NCBI GenBank assembly: GCA_017522685.1
Contig: JAFWYN010000032.1
Span: 1-64,000, forward strand
Direction: 5' to 3'
DNA from: Lachnospiraceae bacterium
Lineage (GTDB): Bacteria > Bacillota_A > Clostridia > Lachnospirales > Lachnospiraceae
Length of the DNA stretch: 64,000 nt
This document shows positions 23,171 to 31,365 of this stretch, piece after piece. The stretch's first letter is position 1. The number at the start of each line of letters is the position of its first letter. A program made the position numbers and the translations under genes. Under the pieces are notes generated by a model. The model had not been told where the DNA came from and did not search any database. It saw only the letters and a program-made list of their open reading frames with translations.

Positions 23171-25162
23171 ATGAAGAATTGGACTCAGGGATGGCTTGTA
23201 TATGGTCCCAAGAAGGTTAGTGACAATGATAAATTTGTAGAAAAGATATCTGTTCTGGGATTTGATAAGGAAAGTATCATACTTCAGAGTGCCATGAACG
23301 AACTGGATAATGGTATAACAGGCATGTTATCCGTAAAGCCTGAGATTGTATTTGATGAACAGCTGATAAAGGGACTCTGTATTATAAAGAATAAGGAAAT
23401 CTCTGCAGAAGGATATAATATTGAGGAAAAGGAAGGGCTGGTGACCCTTAGTGCAAGTGATGAGAATGGTCTTTTATATGGTGTGTTTGAGATTCTTCGC
23501 CGCATTTCCATGGAAAAATCTCTGACAGGTATTAGAGTTTCAGAAAAACCCTCCAATCCCTTCCGTATGTACAATCACTGGGATAATATGGACGGAAGCA
23601 TTGAACGAGGATATTCAGGAAAGTCCTTCTTCTTTGAGAATGAGGAAGTGGTGGTAAATGAACATACCAAAGATTATTGCAGACTGATTGCCAGTGTGGG
23701 TATCAATGCAGTAGTAATCAATAATGTAAATGTAGTAGGACCGGCCACCTACCTAATTACAGAGAGATATATGGATAAAGTCAAAGAAATGACGGATTTA
23801 TTTGCCTGCTATGGAATCAAGCTGTTTTTAAGTCTGAATTTTGCGGCGGCCATCGAACTGGGCGGTCCTAACAGTGCAGATCCGTTAGAACCGGCGGTAA
23901 TCAACTGGTGGGAGCAAAAGATTGCAGAAGTATATGCGAAAATCCCTAATTTAGGCGGTTTTTTGGTAAAGGCGGATTCCGAGGGAAGAACGGGACCTTT
24001 CACCTACGGAAGAACCCAGGCGGACGGTGCCAATATGCTGGCGGATATTATCAAGCCTTACGGCGGTATCATTATCTGGAGATGTTTTGTATACAATTGC
24101 CAGCAGGACTGGAGGGACTACAAGACCGATCGTGCCCGTGCGGCATATGATAATTTCATTCAAATGGATGGTGATTATCATGACAATGTAATCCTGCAGA
24201 TTAAGAACGGCCCTATGGATTTCCAGGTACGTGAGCCTATTTCACCTTTGTTGGGAGGACTGAAGAAGACCAACCAGATGTTGGAGGTGCAGGTGGCACA
24301 GGAATATACCGGACATCAGATTGATGTTTGCTATCTGATTCCCATGTTCAAAGAGATTTTAAGTTTTAAGACCTATTGCGCGGAAGAAAACGACACCATT
24401 GCAGACGTAATCAGTGGTCGAACTTTGGGCAATAAAAATACCGGTTTTGCTGCAGTGGTTAATACCGGAAATGATAAAAACTGGACCGGAAACGATTTGG
24501 CGGGAGCTAATCTCTATGGTTTCGGACGTTTGGCTTACAATACCGAACTAACGGCAGAAGAGATAGCAGAGGAGTGGATTCGACAGGCATTATCCAATGA
24601 AGAGGAAGTAGTGGAGAAGGTACTTAAGATTCTCATGGAGTCCCGTACTACCTATGAAAAATATACCACACCCCTTGGTATCGGTTGGATGGTAACCCCA
24701 CATGTACATTATGGTCCCAGTGTTGACGGTTATGAGTACTCCCGTTGGGGTACCTATCATCGTGCAGACCATTTGGGAATGGGTGTGGACCGTACGGACA
24801 AGGGTACCGGCTATGCACAGCAGTATTATGAGCCCAATGCATCCATGTACAACAATATGGAAACCTGCCCGGAAGAACTTTTATTGTTCTTCCACCATGT
24901 ACCTTATACATATACATTAAAGTCAGGTAAGACTTTGATTCAACATATTTATGATACTCACTTTGAAGGTGTGGAAGAAGTGGAGGCTATGGTAGCGTCC
25001 TGGGCAACCCTGAAGGATAAAGTGGATGAAGAAATCTTTGCGGTGGTTACGGAGCGTTTCAACAGGCAGCTGCTTAATGCCAGGGAATGGAGAGATCAGG
25101 TGAATACCTATTTCTACAGAAAAAGCGGCATTGCAGATGAAAAGGGCAGAAAGATATATTAA
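23171..25162 (+). CDS. aguA: Alpha-glucuronidase, glycoside hydrolase family 67
   Basis: Removes 4-O-methyl-glucuronic acid from the non-reducing end of xylo-oligosaccharides. The 663 residues have no signal peptide, so the enzyme works inside the cell on imported oligosaccharides. Catalytic residues can be placed by spacing: acid Glu near 271 (Ala-Asp-Ser-Glu-Gly), Asp near 350 (Pro-Met-Asp-Phe) and Glu near 378 (Gln-Glu-Tyr-Thr-Gly), matching the 28-residue gap between the two base residues of known GH67 enzymes. AGGAGG precedes ATG 23171. It stands alone between a cre-controlled promoter and a terminator; no xylanase or transporter is adjacent. Confidence 0.93.
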   Translation: MKNWTQGWLVYGPKKVSDNDKFVEKISVLGFDKESIILQSAMNELDNGITGMLSVKPEIVFDEQLIKGLCIIKNKEISAEGYNIEEKEGLVTLSASDENGLLYGVFEILRRISMEKSLTGIRVSEKPSNPFRMYNHWDNMDGSIERGYSGKSFFFENEEVVVNEHTKDYCRLIASVGINAVVINNVNVVGPATYLITERYMDKVKEMTDLFACYGIKLFLSLNFAAAIELGGPNSADPLEPAVINWWEQKIAEVYAKIPNLGGFLVKADSEGRTGPFTYGRTQADGANMLADIIKPYGGIIIWRCFVYNCQQDWRDYKTDRARAAYDNFIQMDGDYHDNVILQIKNGPMDFQVREPISPLLGGLKKTNQMLEVQVAQEYTGHQIDVCYLIPMFKEILSFKTYCAEENDTIADVISGRTLGNKNTGFAAVVNTGNDKNWTGNDLAGANLYGFGRLAYNTELTAEEIAEEWIRQALSNEEEVVEKVLKILMESRTTYEKYTTPLGIGWMVTPHVHYGPSVDGYEYSRWGTYHRADHLGMGVDRTDKGTGYAQQYYEPNASMYNNMETCPEELLLFFHHVPYTYTLKSGKTLIQHIYDTHFEGVEEVEAMVASWATLKDKVDEEIFAVVTERFNRQLLNAREWRDQVNTYFYRKSGIADEKGRKIY

Positions 25163-25180
25163 TCTAAAAGCAATTCTTTG

Positions 25181-25208
25181 AGAGGACACGTGGGTGTCCT
25201 CTTTTTTT
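25181..25208 (+). terminator. Terminator of the GH67 gene
   Basis: AGAGGACAC (25181-25189) pairs with GTGTCCTCT (25194-25202), followed by TTTTTTT. Same stem as the terminator at 9736. Confidence 0.88.
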
Positions 25209-25348
25209 GGAGAAAAATCCAATAAAGGTATTTACAAAAAGTGGCAAGTGATGTAGAATGTAGTAATGAAAACTACATATAAGGGTTGGAATAACTCGAA
25301 ATAAGTAGAAAGGGGTATGGCGCTGAGGATTTGGTGCCAAGTACAAAG

Positions 25349-26236
25349 ATGAGAGAATATATTCTGAGTTGCTGTTCTACAGCAGATTTGACCAAGGAGC
25401 ATTTTGAAGAAAGAAATATTAAGTACATATGTTTCCATTATGAGATGGATGGCAAGCAATATAGTGATGATTTGGGTGTGTCCATGACTTTCGAAGACTT
25501 TTATCAGGCTATGAAGGACGGAGCAGATACCAAGACTTCTCAGATTAACGAAGCCGAGTTTACTGAGTATTTTGAGCTCTTTTTGAAGGAAGGAAAGGAT
25601 ATTATCCATTTCTGTTTGTCTTCCGGTATTACCGGGGTAGTGAATTCCGCAAATATTGCAAAGAATGAGCTGGAAGAAAAATATCCGGACAGAAAGATAT
25701 ATATTGTAGATACATTGGCAGCATCCGGTGGTTATGGTTTGCTTATGGATAAAGCGGCAGATATGCGTGACAGTGGTATGAGCATAGAGGAGCTGTATCA
25801 GTGGGCAGAGGAGAATAAATTGAAGATGCATCACTGGTTCTTTACCTCTGATTTGACCTTCTTTATCAAGGGTGGCCGTGTTTCCAAGACGGCAGGCTTC
25901 GTAGGAGGAATCTTAGGTATTTGTCCTCTGTTAAATGTAAGTTATGAGGGAAAGCTGATTCCCCGATTCAAAATCCGTGGTAAGAAGAAGGTTATCCAGC
26001 AGACCTTTGAACAGATGAAGATGTACGCACAGGATAGAGAAAATTACAGTGAAAAATGCTATATTACAAATGCTGCCTGCTATGAGGATGCAAAAGCACT
26101 GGCAGATTTGATAGAGGCTTATTTCCCTAAAATGGAGGGCAAGGTGCTGATTAACTATATTGGTACCACCATCGGCAGCCATACCGGTCCGGGTACCGTG
26201 GCATTGTTCTTCTGGGGAGACGAAAGAGTGGATTAA
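25349..26236 (+). CDS. DegV family fatty-acid-binding protein
   Basis: Cytosolic protein of 295 residues in the DegV/FakB family, which holds a fatty acid for phosphorylation by a FakA-type kinase. The family start is clear (Arg-Glu-Tyr-Ile-Leu-Ser-Cys-Cys-Ser-Thr-Ala-Asp-Leu), so ATG 25349 is preferred to TTG 25331, although its RBS is weak. Thr-Ser-Gln-Ile-Asn is near 58, Leu-Ser-Ser-Gly-Ile-Thr-Gly near 85, Gly-Gly-Arg-Val-Ser near 174, and the C-terminal Ile-Gly-Ser-His-Thr-Gly-Pro-Gly near 275. The partner kinase is not nearby. Confidence 0.9.
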   Translation: MREYILSCCSTADLTKEHFEERNIKYICFHYEMDGKQYSDDLGVSMTFEDFYQAMKDGADTKTSQINEAEFTEYFELFLKEGKDIIHFCLSSGITGVVNSANIAKNELEEKYPDRKIYIVDTLAASGGYGLLMDKAADMRDSGMSIEELYQWAEENKLKMHHWFFTSDLTFFIKGGRVSKTAGFVGGILGICPLLNVSYEGKLIPRFKIRGKKKVIQQTFEQMKMYAQDRENYSEKCYITNAACYEDAKALADLIEAYFPKMEGKVLINYIGTTIGSHTGPGTVALFFWGDERVD

Positions 26237-26258
26237 TTGTATTAAAAATAGACAGCAG

Positions 26259-26290
26259 CAGGTACGGGATTTCCGTACCTGTTTCTTTTT
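26259..26290 (+). terminator. Terminator of the DegV gene
   Basis: CAGGTACGG pairs with CCGTACCTG around GATTT, followed by TTTCTTTTT. Confidence 0.85.
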
Positions 26291-26312
26291 GGGGAAAGTT
26301 GTGCGTTGGTAC

Positions 26313-26380
26313 TTGACAAACAATATTATATGGCGTATAGTATGCGCAATAGGATATTATACGGCGTATAGTATTCGCAA
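26313..26380 (+). promoter_or_regulatory. Promoter overlapped by a tandem 25-bp operator
   Basis: TTGACA (26313-26318), 17 bp, TATAGT (26336-26341). A 25-bp sequence at 26325-26349 recurs at 26356-26380 with 23 of 25 bases identical, 31 bp apart; its core is GGCGTATAGTAT. The first copy covers the -10 and the second the early transcript. It is a natural operator for the PadR protein encoded 75 bp downstream. Confidence 0.75.
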
Positions 26381-26455
26381 AAGGAAAGATACATAGTAGC
26401 GATTTTGCGAATGGGGTTCTGAATTTTTGAGAATAGTTGAAGGACAGGTGGTCAG

Positions 26456-26773
26456 ATGGTATTTAATACAGGGGCGGCATTGTTGGATGCGATTGTGCTG
26501 GCAGTAGTATCCAAGGAAGCCGAAGGAACCTACGGATATAAGATTACCCAGGATGTGCGACAGGTTATAGAGTGTTCGGAATCGACTCTGTATCCGGTGC
26601 TTAGAAGATTGCAGAAGGATGAATGTCTGGAAGTATATGATATGGAATTTGCGGGCAGAAACCGCCGCTATTACAAGGTGACAAGCAAAGGATGGGCACA
26701 GTTGCAACTCTATGAAAGTGAGTGGCGCAGTTATGCAGAGAAAATCAATTCATTATTTGAACGTAGGATATAA
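26456..26773 (+). CDS. PadR family transcriptional regulator
   Basis: Winged-helix regulator of 105 residues, the size of the short PadR-s2 class. Residues ~10-85 form the winged helix (Thr-Tyr-Gly-Tyr-Lys-Ile, then Ser-Thr-Leu-Tyr-Pro-Val-Leu-Arg-Arg-Leu and the wing Gly-Arg-Asn-Arg-Arg-Tyr-Tyr-Lys-Val); the last helix dimerises. It is the first gene of what looks like one transcript with the HAAS and DUF4097 genes. It probably represses its own operon through the tandem repeat upstream. Confidence 0.9.
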   Translation: MVFNTGAALLDAIVLAVVSKEAEGTYGYKITQDVRQVIECSESTLYPVLRRLQKDECLEVYDMEFAGRNRRYYKVTSKGWAQLQLYESEWRSYAEKINSLFERRI

Positions 26774-27475
26774 ATGAGGGAAGGGAAGGATACTAAGTTG
26801 GACAGACAGGAATTTATGAGGCAGTTAGAGCAGTTGCTGCTATTTGTGCCCATACAGGAAAAGGAAGAAGCGCTGCAATATTATAATGACTATTTTGAGG
26901 ATGCAGGTCCGGAAAATGAACAGGAAGTCATAGCGTCCCTGGGAAGTCCGGAAAAGATAGCGGAGAATATTAAAAGGGATATTAATCAGAGTTATTACGG
27001 GGCAGAGCCGGACAAGGTGGAGGCCGGAAAGGAAATCGCGGAGTATCATCCCATGCCGGAAATAGTGGAGGTACCCTATGTACCGGAGAATAATGTTAAA
27101 AAGAAATGGCCCACCTGGTTGATTGTGGTAATCTTAATTTGTGCCTTTCCTTTTTTGGGCAGTTTGCTGGGAACGGTAGTGGGAACGCTTGGTTTATGGT
27201 TCTTGTTGTGGGTGGCTTTCTTATTAGGCTCAGGTGCGGTAGGTGTAGGATGTACTATCGGCGGTATCTGTGCCATTGTAATGGGCTGTAAATTTTGGGT
27301 GGAAAGTACCGGTATCGGGATGCTGTTTGTTGGTGGCGGAATGATTGTTCTCTCTTTTGGTGTTTTGGGTATTTTGATAGAGTACCTGTTAATAAAAAAG
27401 TGGACTCCTGCTATCATAAAAGGAATCAAAAAAATCTTTCATAAGATAAAAAATCTTGGAAAGGAGCGTATGTAA
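26774..27475 (+). CDS. HAAS/DUF1700-type membrane protein
   Basis: A 233-residue protein with an N-terminal helical HAAS-like domain (Glu-Phe-Met-Arg-Gln-Leu-Glu-Gln-Leu-Leu, then Ala-Leu-Gln-Tyr-Tyr-Asn-Asp-Tyr-Phe-Glu-Asp-Ala-Gly) and three or four membrane helices after residue ~112. Such proteins are nearly always encoded beside PadR regulators and are thought to be their signalling partners. The ATG at 26774 immediately follows the padR stop; a TTG at 26798 with GGGAAGGA upstream is an equally good start and would match the usual family N-terminus. Confidence 0.85.
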   Translation: MREGKDTKLDRQEFMRQLEQLLLFVPIQEKEEALQYYNDYFEDAGPENEQEVIASLGSPEKIAENIKRDINQSYYGAEPDKVEAGKEIAEYHPMPEIVEVPYVPENNVKKKWPTWLIVVILICAFPFLGSLLGTVVGTLGLWFLLWVAFLLGSGAVGVGCTIGGICAIVMGCKFWVESTGIGMLFVGGGMIVLSFGVLGILIEYLLIKKWTPAIIKGIKKIFHKIKNLGKERM

Positions 27476-27478
27476 GGC

Positions 27479-28366
27479 ATGAAAAAAGTAACTCGATTTT
27501 TGGGATTGTTGTTTGTGATATTGTTTTTGGGCGGTATTGCGTTATTATTTATCGGCGGAACTATGGCGAATTGGCCTGAGATGAAGTTTCGTGATGGTAA
27601 GATAATTATCGGGGACGGCATCACTATTAACGGAGATGTGTTGGGCAAGGTGGAAGATGCATTGGAAAAGAATGCCATCTTTCACATAGGCGACAATGAT
27701 ATGTTTACGGATGGCGAAAAAGTCTGGCAGGGAGATGTGCCAAAGACGAAGGTGACCACTGATTCTGTAAAGGATTGGAATCTGGAGCTGGGCGGTTGCG
27801 AATTTGTGATAATGTCTACTGAAGAGGATGCTTATTATGTGGAATACAAAGGTGAAGGCAAGAGTCAGGCATATACCAAGGGGGATGAGCTGTTTGTGAA
27901 GGTGTTGGACAGCAGCAATATCAGCTTTGATGATGAAAATTGCTTTACTTTATATGTACCTAAAAATGCAGAACTGGATAAGGTGGAAATCGAAGTAGGC
28001 ATCGGAAAAGCCATAGTAGATAAGTTTACTGCCAAAGAAGCAGAACTTAGCGTAGGTGCAGGTGAATTGTTTCTGGAAGATGCCAAGCTTCAGAAAGTAA
28101 AGGTGGAAGTAGGAGCCGGAAGATGTGGCATTGGTGGTGAGATAACAGATGAGTTGAAGGCAGAATGTGCCATGGGAAGTCTTGAATTAATAGTAAAGGG
28201 AAAAGAGGAAGATTTCGACTATAAAATTGAGGCAGTTTCCGGAAGTGTTTCTTTAGGAGGTCAGCAATACAGCGGTTTGGCTAAGGAGAAAGAAATAGAC
28301 AATGATGCGGGCAAAAAAATGGAACTGGAATGTGCCATGGGAAATATTCAAGTGAAATTTGAGTAA
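27479..28366 (+). CDS. DUF4097-type envelope protein
   Basis: A 295-residue protein with an N-terminal membrane anchor (about 7-32) and a long beta-rich region of repeated strands (Val-Glu-Ile-Glu-Val-Gly-Ile-Gly-Lys, Leu-Ser-Val-Gly-Ala-Gly-Glu-Leu, Val-Lys-Val-Glu-Val-Gly-Ala-Gly-Arg), the pattern of the DUF4097 right-handed solenoid. It is predicted to sit outside the membrane. It starts 3 bp after the HAAS gene, so the three genes are co-translated. The family is often linked to cell-envelope stress; a specific role is not known. Confidence 0.85.
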   Translation: MKKVTRFLGLLFVILFLGGIALLFIGGTMANWPEMKFRDGKIIIGDGITINGDVLGKVEDALEKNAIFHIGDNDMFTDGEKVWQGDVPKTKVTTDSVKDWNLELGGCEFVIMSTEEDAYYVEYKGEGKSQAYTKGDELFVKVLDSSNISFDDENCFTLYVPKNAELDKVEIEVGIGKAIVDKFTAKEAELSVGAGELFLEDAKLQKVKVEVGAGRCGIGGEITDELKAECAMGSLELIVKGKEEDFDYKIEAVSGSVSLGGQQYSGLAKEKEIDNDAGKKMELECAMGNIQVKFE

Positions 28367-28367
28367 A

Positions 28368-28428
28368 TTTTAATCTGATTTTAATCTTTTACACATTTTA
28401 GATTAATTTTGATGTTGTAGGATAGAAT
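28368..28428 (+). promoter_or_regulatory. Promoter with paired OmpR-type half sites
   Basis: TTTTAATC occurs at 28368 and again at 28379 (11-bp period), and TTTTAGAT at 28396 and TTTTGATG at 28407 form a second pair with the same period. Such 11-bp tandem half sites are typical of OmpR/PhoB-class regulators. A TAGAAT -10 follows near 28423. The response regulator two genes downstream is the obvious candidate to bind here. Confidence 0.55.
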
Positions 28429-28481
28429 CATCAGCTGAAACAAAAAAACAAAAGAGATGAAATCAGAAAGGGATAAAGAAA

Positions 28482-29021
28482 ATGGAAGATTGGAAAAAAG
28501 TTGAAGAATTAAGAGTAAAAGCAAATGTATCATATGAGGATGCAAGACAGGCTATGGAAGCATGTAATTTTGATATGCTGGATGCCATGAGCTATCTGGA
28601 GAAGCAGGGCAAGGTAAATTCAGGAAGTACTGCAAGCTACACCACTGCATCCGGTACAGATACTTCACAGGAATTTGAACAGGCACAGAAAAGTTATGAG
28701 GATTCCTGCCAGAGAACCACCTTGGGAACCGTGATTGATAAGATTTTGAAATGGTGCGTACATATATTTCAAAAATCCTTGGAAGTTGATTTCTGCGTAA
28801 CAAAGCATGGCAGAGAGGTGTTGAAGGTTCCGGTACTGGTGCTGGTATTGGCATTGATTATTTCCTTTGGGTTAATCACCATTTTGTTGGTAGTAGGTTT
28901 ATTCAATGATTGTAAGTATACCTTTCAGGGAGTAAATTCTACAACCATTGATATCAACCAGATTTGTGACAAGGCTTCTGAGACCTGTGAGAATATTAAG
29001 AAGGATTTTCAGAATAAATAA
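28482..29021 (+). CDS. DUF4342-type membrane protein with UBA-like domain
   Basis: A 179-residue protein. Residues 1-45 form a UBA/TS-N-like three-helix domain (Val-Ser-Tyr-Glu-Asp-Ala-Arg-Gln-Ala-Met-Glu-Ala-Cys-Asn), then a Ser/Thr-rich linker, a DUF4342-like segment with one strong membrane helix (about 124-148), and a short Cys-containing extracellular tail. Its partner genes are the response regulator and kinase that follow after 26 bp, which suggests it is part of the same envelope-sensing system. GAAAGGG lies upstream. Confidence 0.8.
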   Translation: MEDWKKVEELRVKANVSYEDARQAMEACNFDMLDAMSYLEKQGKVNSGSTASYTTASGTDTSQEFEQAQKSYEDSCQRTTLGTVIDKILKWCVHIFQKSLEVDFCVTKHGREVLKVPVLVLVLALIISFGLITILLVVGLFNDCKYTFQGVNSTTIDINQICDKASETCENIKKDFQNK

Positions 29022-29047
29022 AGCGACATAGAAGGAATATAGGGATT

Positions 29048-29728
29048 ATGGCAAATCGTATTTTAATCATCGAGGATGAAGAAAAAATTGCACGCTTTGT
29101 AGAATTGGAATTAAAGCATGAGGGGAATGAAGTGGAGAAAGCATTTGATGGTAGAGAGGGTCTGGAAAAGGCCCTCTCCGGGTGCTTTGATTTGATACTT
29201 TTAGATGTGATGCTTCCGGGACTGAATGGACTGGAGGTGCTTCGCAGACTGCGAATGGAGAAGGATACTCCGGTGATTATGCTGACCGCCAGGGATGCTG
29301 TGATGGATAAGGTGTCCGGTCTGGATGCGGGGGCAGATGATTATATTACCAAGCCCTTTGCCATTGAGGAGCTGCTTGCCAGAATCCGTGTAGCTTTAAA
29401 GAAAAGAGGACCTGTGGCAGCGGCACCCACTCATACTTTATCCATTAAGGGTGTCACATTGGACGAGGACCGTTATGAGGTAAAAGTAAACGGAGAAAAC
29501 GTGGAGCTGACCAACAGGGAATTTGAGCTTCTTCGTATGCTGATGAAGAATAAAAATATTGTGCTGGATCGTGAAAAACTGATGAACGAGGTCTGCGGTT
29601 ATGATTACATAGGGGAGACCAATATCATTGATGTATATGTAAGATATCTGCGGACGAAAATCGATGATCATTATGGTATTAAACTGATACATACCGTACG
29701 CGGCGTGGGTTATGTAGTGAAGGAGTAA
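29048..29728 (+). CDS. OmpR-family response regulator
   Basis: Two-component regulator of 226 residues. The receiver domain (1-120) has the acidic pair Glu-Asp-Glu near 10, phospho-acceptor Asp at about 53 (Leu-Leu-Asp-Val-Met-Leu-Pro-Gly) and Lys near 102; the C-terminal domain is an OmpR/PhoB winged helix (Leu-Thr-Asn-Arg-Glu-Phe-Glu-Leu-Leu, ending Thr-Val-Arg-Gly-Val-Gly-Tyr-Val). Its kinase follows after 2 bp. The tandem TTTTAATC boxes at 28368 are likely targets, giving autoregulation. Confidence 0.94.
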   Translation: MANRILIIEDEEKIARFVELELKHEGNEVEKAFDGREGLEKALSGCFDLILLDVMLPGLNGLEVLRRLRMEKDTPVIMLTARDAVMDKVSGLDAGADDYITKPFAIEELLARIRVALKKRGPVAAAPTHTLSIKGVTLDEDRYEVKVNGENVELTNREFELLRMLMKNKNIVLDREKLMNEVCGYDYIGETNIIDVYVRYLRTKIDDHYGIKLIHTVRGVGYVVKE

Positions 29729-29730
29729 TT

Positions 29731-31020
29731 GTGAACGCAAATAATAAAATGACATCTATCGCCAGAAGGATTCATATGAGCTTCTGGCTTAAGCAGTTTT
29801 GGAAAATTATATGTTTGGATATTTTGATCGTGGCACTGATATCAGGTGCCTTTTTCAAGTGGAGGGTGGATCAGATCCCTGAGTCGAGAACCGTGGCCAA
29901 AGTGGAGCTGGAACGCGGGGAAAGCTATCAGGAAATGGTACTGATTCTGGAGGATTCTACGGGTGTGGAATACCCATATCCCATGTTTCCTTTTCTGAAT
30001 TATGTGATCTTTCCCTTTGGTGTAATCCTTGTTTTTCAGGGGATGGATATCATAGGGGGGCTATTTGGTACGGGCAAAATCCGTCGTAAGTTAAAGCCCT
30101 TAAATGATTTGGCAATCAAAACTGAGAAACTTAGTTCCTTACCCTTGGATACTTCCAAGTTTGAGAGCTTGGAGCAGGCCATAGAGAATCTTTCACCGAA
30201 TTCACCGGATGCTAAGATTTCTACCGGAGATAAGGATCTGGAAAGTATCGAAGTGGCACTGAATAATTTGATATACCGTATGCGGGAGAGCCAGAAAAAG
30301 CAGGCCAGATTCGTGTCAGATGCCTCCCATGAGCTTCGTACGCCCATAGCAGTAATACAAGGGTATGTAAATATGTTGGACCGCTGGGGCAAGGAGGATG
30401 AGAGTGTATTAGAGGAGTCTATAGAGGCACTGAAGCACGAATCCGACCATATGAAGGAACTGGTGGAGCAGCTATTGTTTTTGGCCCGTGGAGAGAACGG
30501 AAAGAATACCCTTCATTATTCCGAATTCGACTTGTGTCAGGTGATTCATGAGGTGTGGGAGGAATCCCTGATGATTGATGAGGAACATCGATATGAATTT
30601 GTAAGTGATAGCGGAAATGCTTTTGATGAGGATGGCAATCTGATCTTACCGCCTGTGATGATGAGTGGTGATGCGGCTATGATAAAGCAGTCCGTACGAA
30701 TCTTTGTGCAGAATGCAGCCAAGTATTCCTTGAAGGGGGCCACCATACAATTCCGTGTAAAGACACAGGGAGATATGGTGGGCTATGTGGTGCAGGACGA
30801 AGGTATTGGTATGCAAGGGGAAGATGTGGTGCATATCTTTGAACCCTTTTACCGTTCCGATAAAGCACGTAACGGTAACACCGGAGGTTCCGGTCTGGGA
30901 TTATCCATTGCTAAGTGGATTGTAGATGCCCATGACGGTAAAATAGAGGTGCTGTCCAGCCCTGAAATAGGCACCAGATTTACGGTGTGGTTGAAGGCGG
31001 AAGCGGGAAGTAGGGAATAG
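29731..31020 (+). CDS. Sensor histidine kinase
   Basis: Membrane kinase of 429 residues starting at GTG 29731 after AAGGAG. Two helices (about 26-44 and 90-108) flank a short ~45-residue extracellular loop. The phospho-acceptor His is near 200 in Asp-Ala-Ser-His-Glu-Leu-Arg-Thr-Pro, the N box is Gln-Asn-Ala-Ala-Lys-Tyr-Ser, and the G boxes are Asp-Glu-Gly-Ile-Gly-Met and Gly-Gly-Ser-Gly-Leu-Gly-Leu-Ser. The small sensor loop fits the intramembrane-sensing type that responds to envelope damage, with the adjoining membrane genes as accessory factors. Confidence 0.93.
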   Translation: MNANNKMTSIARRIHMSFWLKQFWKIICLDILIVALISGAFFKWRVDQIPESRTVAKVELERGESYQEMVLILEDSTGVEYPYPMFPFLNYVIFPFGVILVFQGMDIIGGLFGTGKIRRKLKPLNDLAIKTEKLSSLPLDTSKFESLEQAIENLSPNSPDAKISTGDKDLESIEVALNNLIYRMRESQKKQARFVSDASHELRTPIAVIQGYVNMLDRWGKEDESVLEESIEALKHESDHMKELVEQLLFLARGENGKNTLHYSEFDLCQVIHEVWEESLMIDEEHRYEFVSDSGNAFDEDGNLILPPVMMSGDAAMIKQSVRIFVQNAAKYSLKGATIQFRVKTQGDMVGYVVQDEGIGMQGEDVVHIFEPFYRSDKARNGNTGGSGLGLSIAKWIVDAHDGKIEVLSSPEIGTRFTVWLKAEAGSRE

Positions 31021-31040
31021 ACTTGAATTTCCATACCTTT

Positions 31041-31281
31041 GGGCATAAACCACCCTTTTATTGTTTTTTTGCCCAATATAGTAGCAATTTTAGCCTTCTA
31101 AAAGTGGTCTTTGGGCATAGCAACAAAAAAATGCGTGTTTCTGCCCACGAAATAGGCATTTTTATGGGCACCATTTCATGTTGTTTCTTCTGTATGCCCA
31201 AAAGATGTGAATTTAGGATTTATTACAGACTTATAAGTAGTTTATTGGGCATAAAAGTGGATTTTTATGAACTAGTGCCCA
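31041..31281. repeat. Four 35-bp inverted-repeat units
   Basis: GGGCAT (GGGCAC in unit 3) and TGCCCA occur four times at an identical spacing of 23 bp, making 35-bp units at 31041-31075, 31113-31147, 31166-31200 and 31247-31281. The 23-bp interiors are unrelated to each other, and the gaps are 37, 18 and 46 bp. Arms often extend to TTGGGCATA and TGCCCAATA. A 100-codon open frame covers the area, but the units fall in two different codon phases, so the repetition is at DNA or RNA level. The pattern fits clustered binding sites or a set of hairpins. The rest of 31021-31365 shows nothing else. Confidence 0.75.
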
Positions 31282-31365
31282 ATATGGTAATAATGGATAA
31301 GTGGAAGCAAATTTTCTGTTATTGAACTGTGTGAATGGAATTCTATGAGAATTGGAGGAAATACT

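Noticed and set aside
31023..31325. 100-codon open frame over the 35-bp units
   Set aside because: The four units fall in two codon phases, so the repeats are not conserved at protein level; no RBS.
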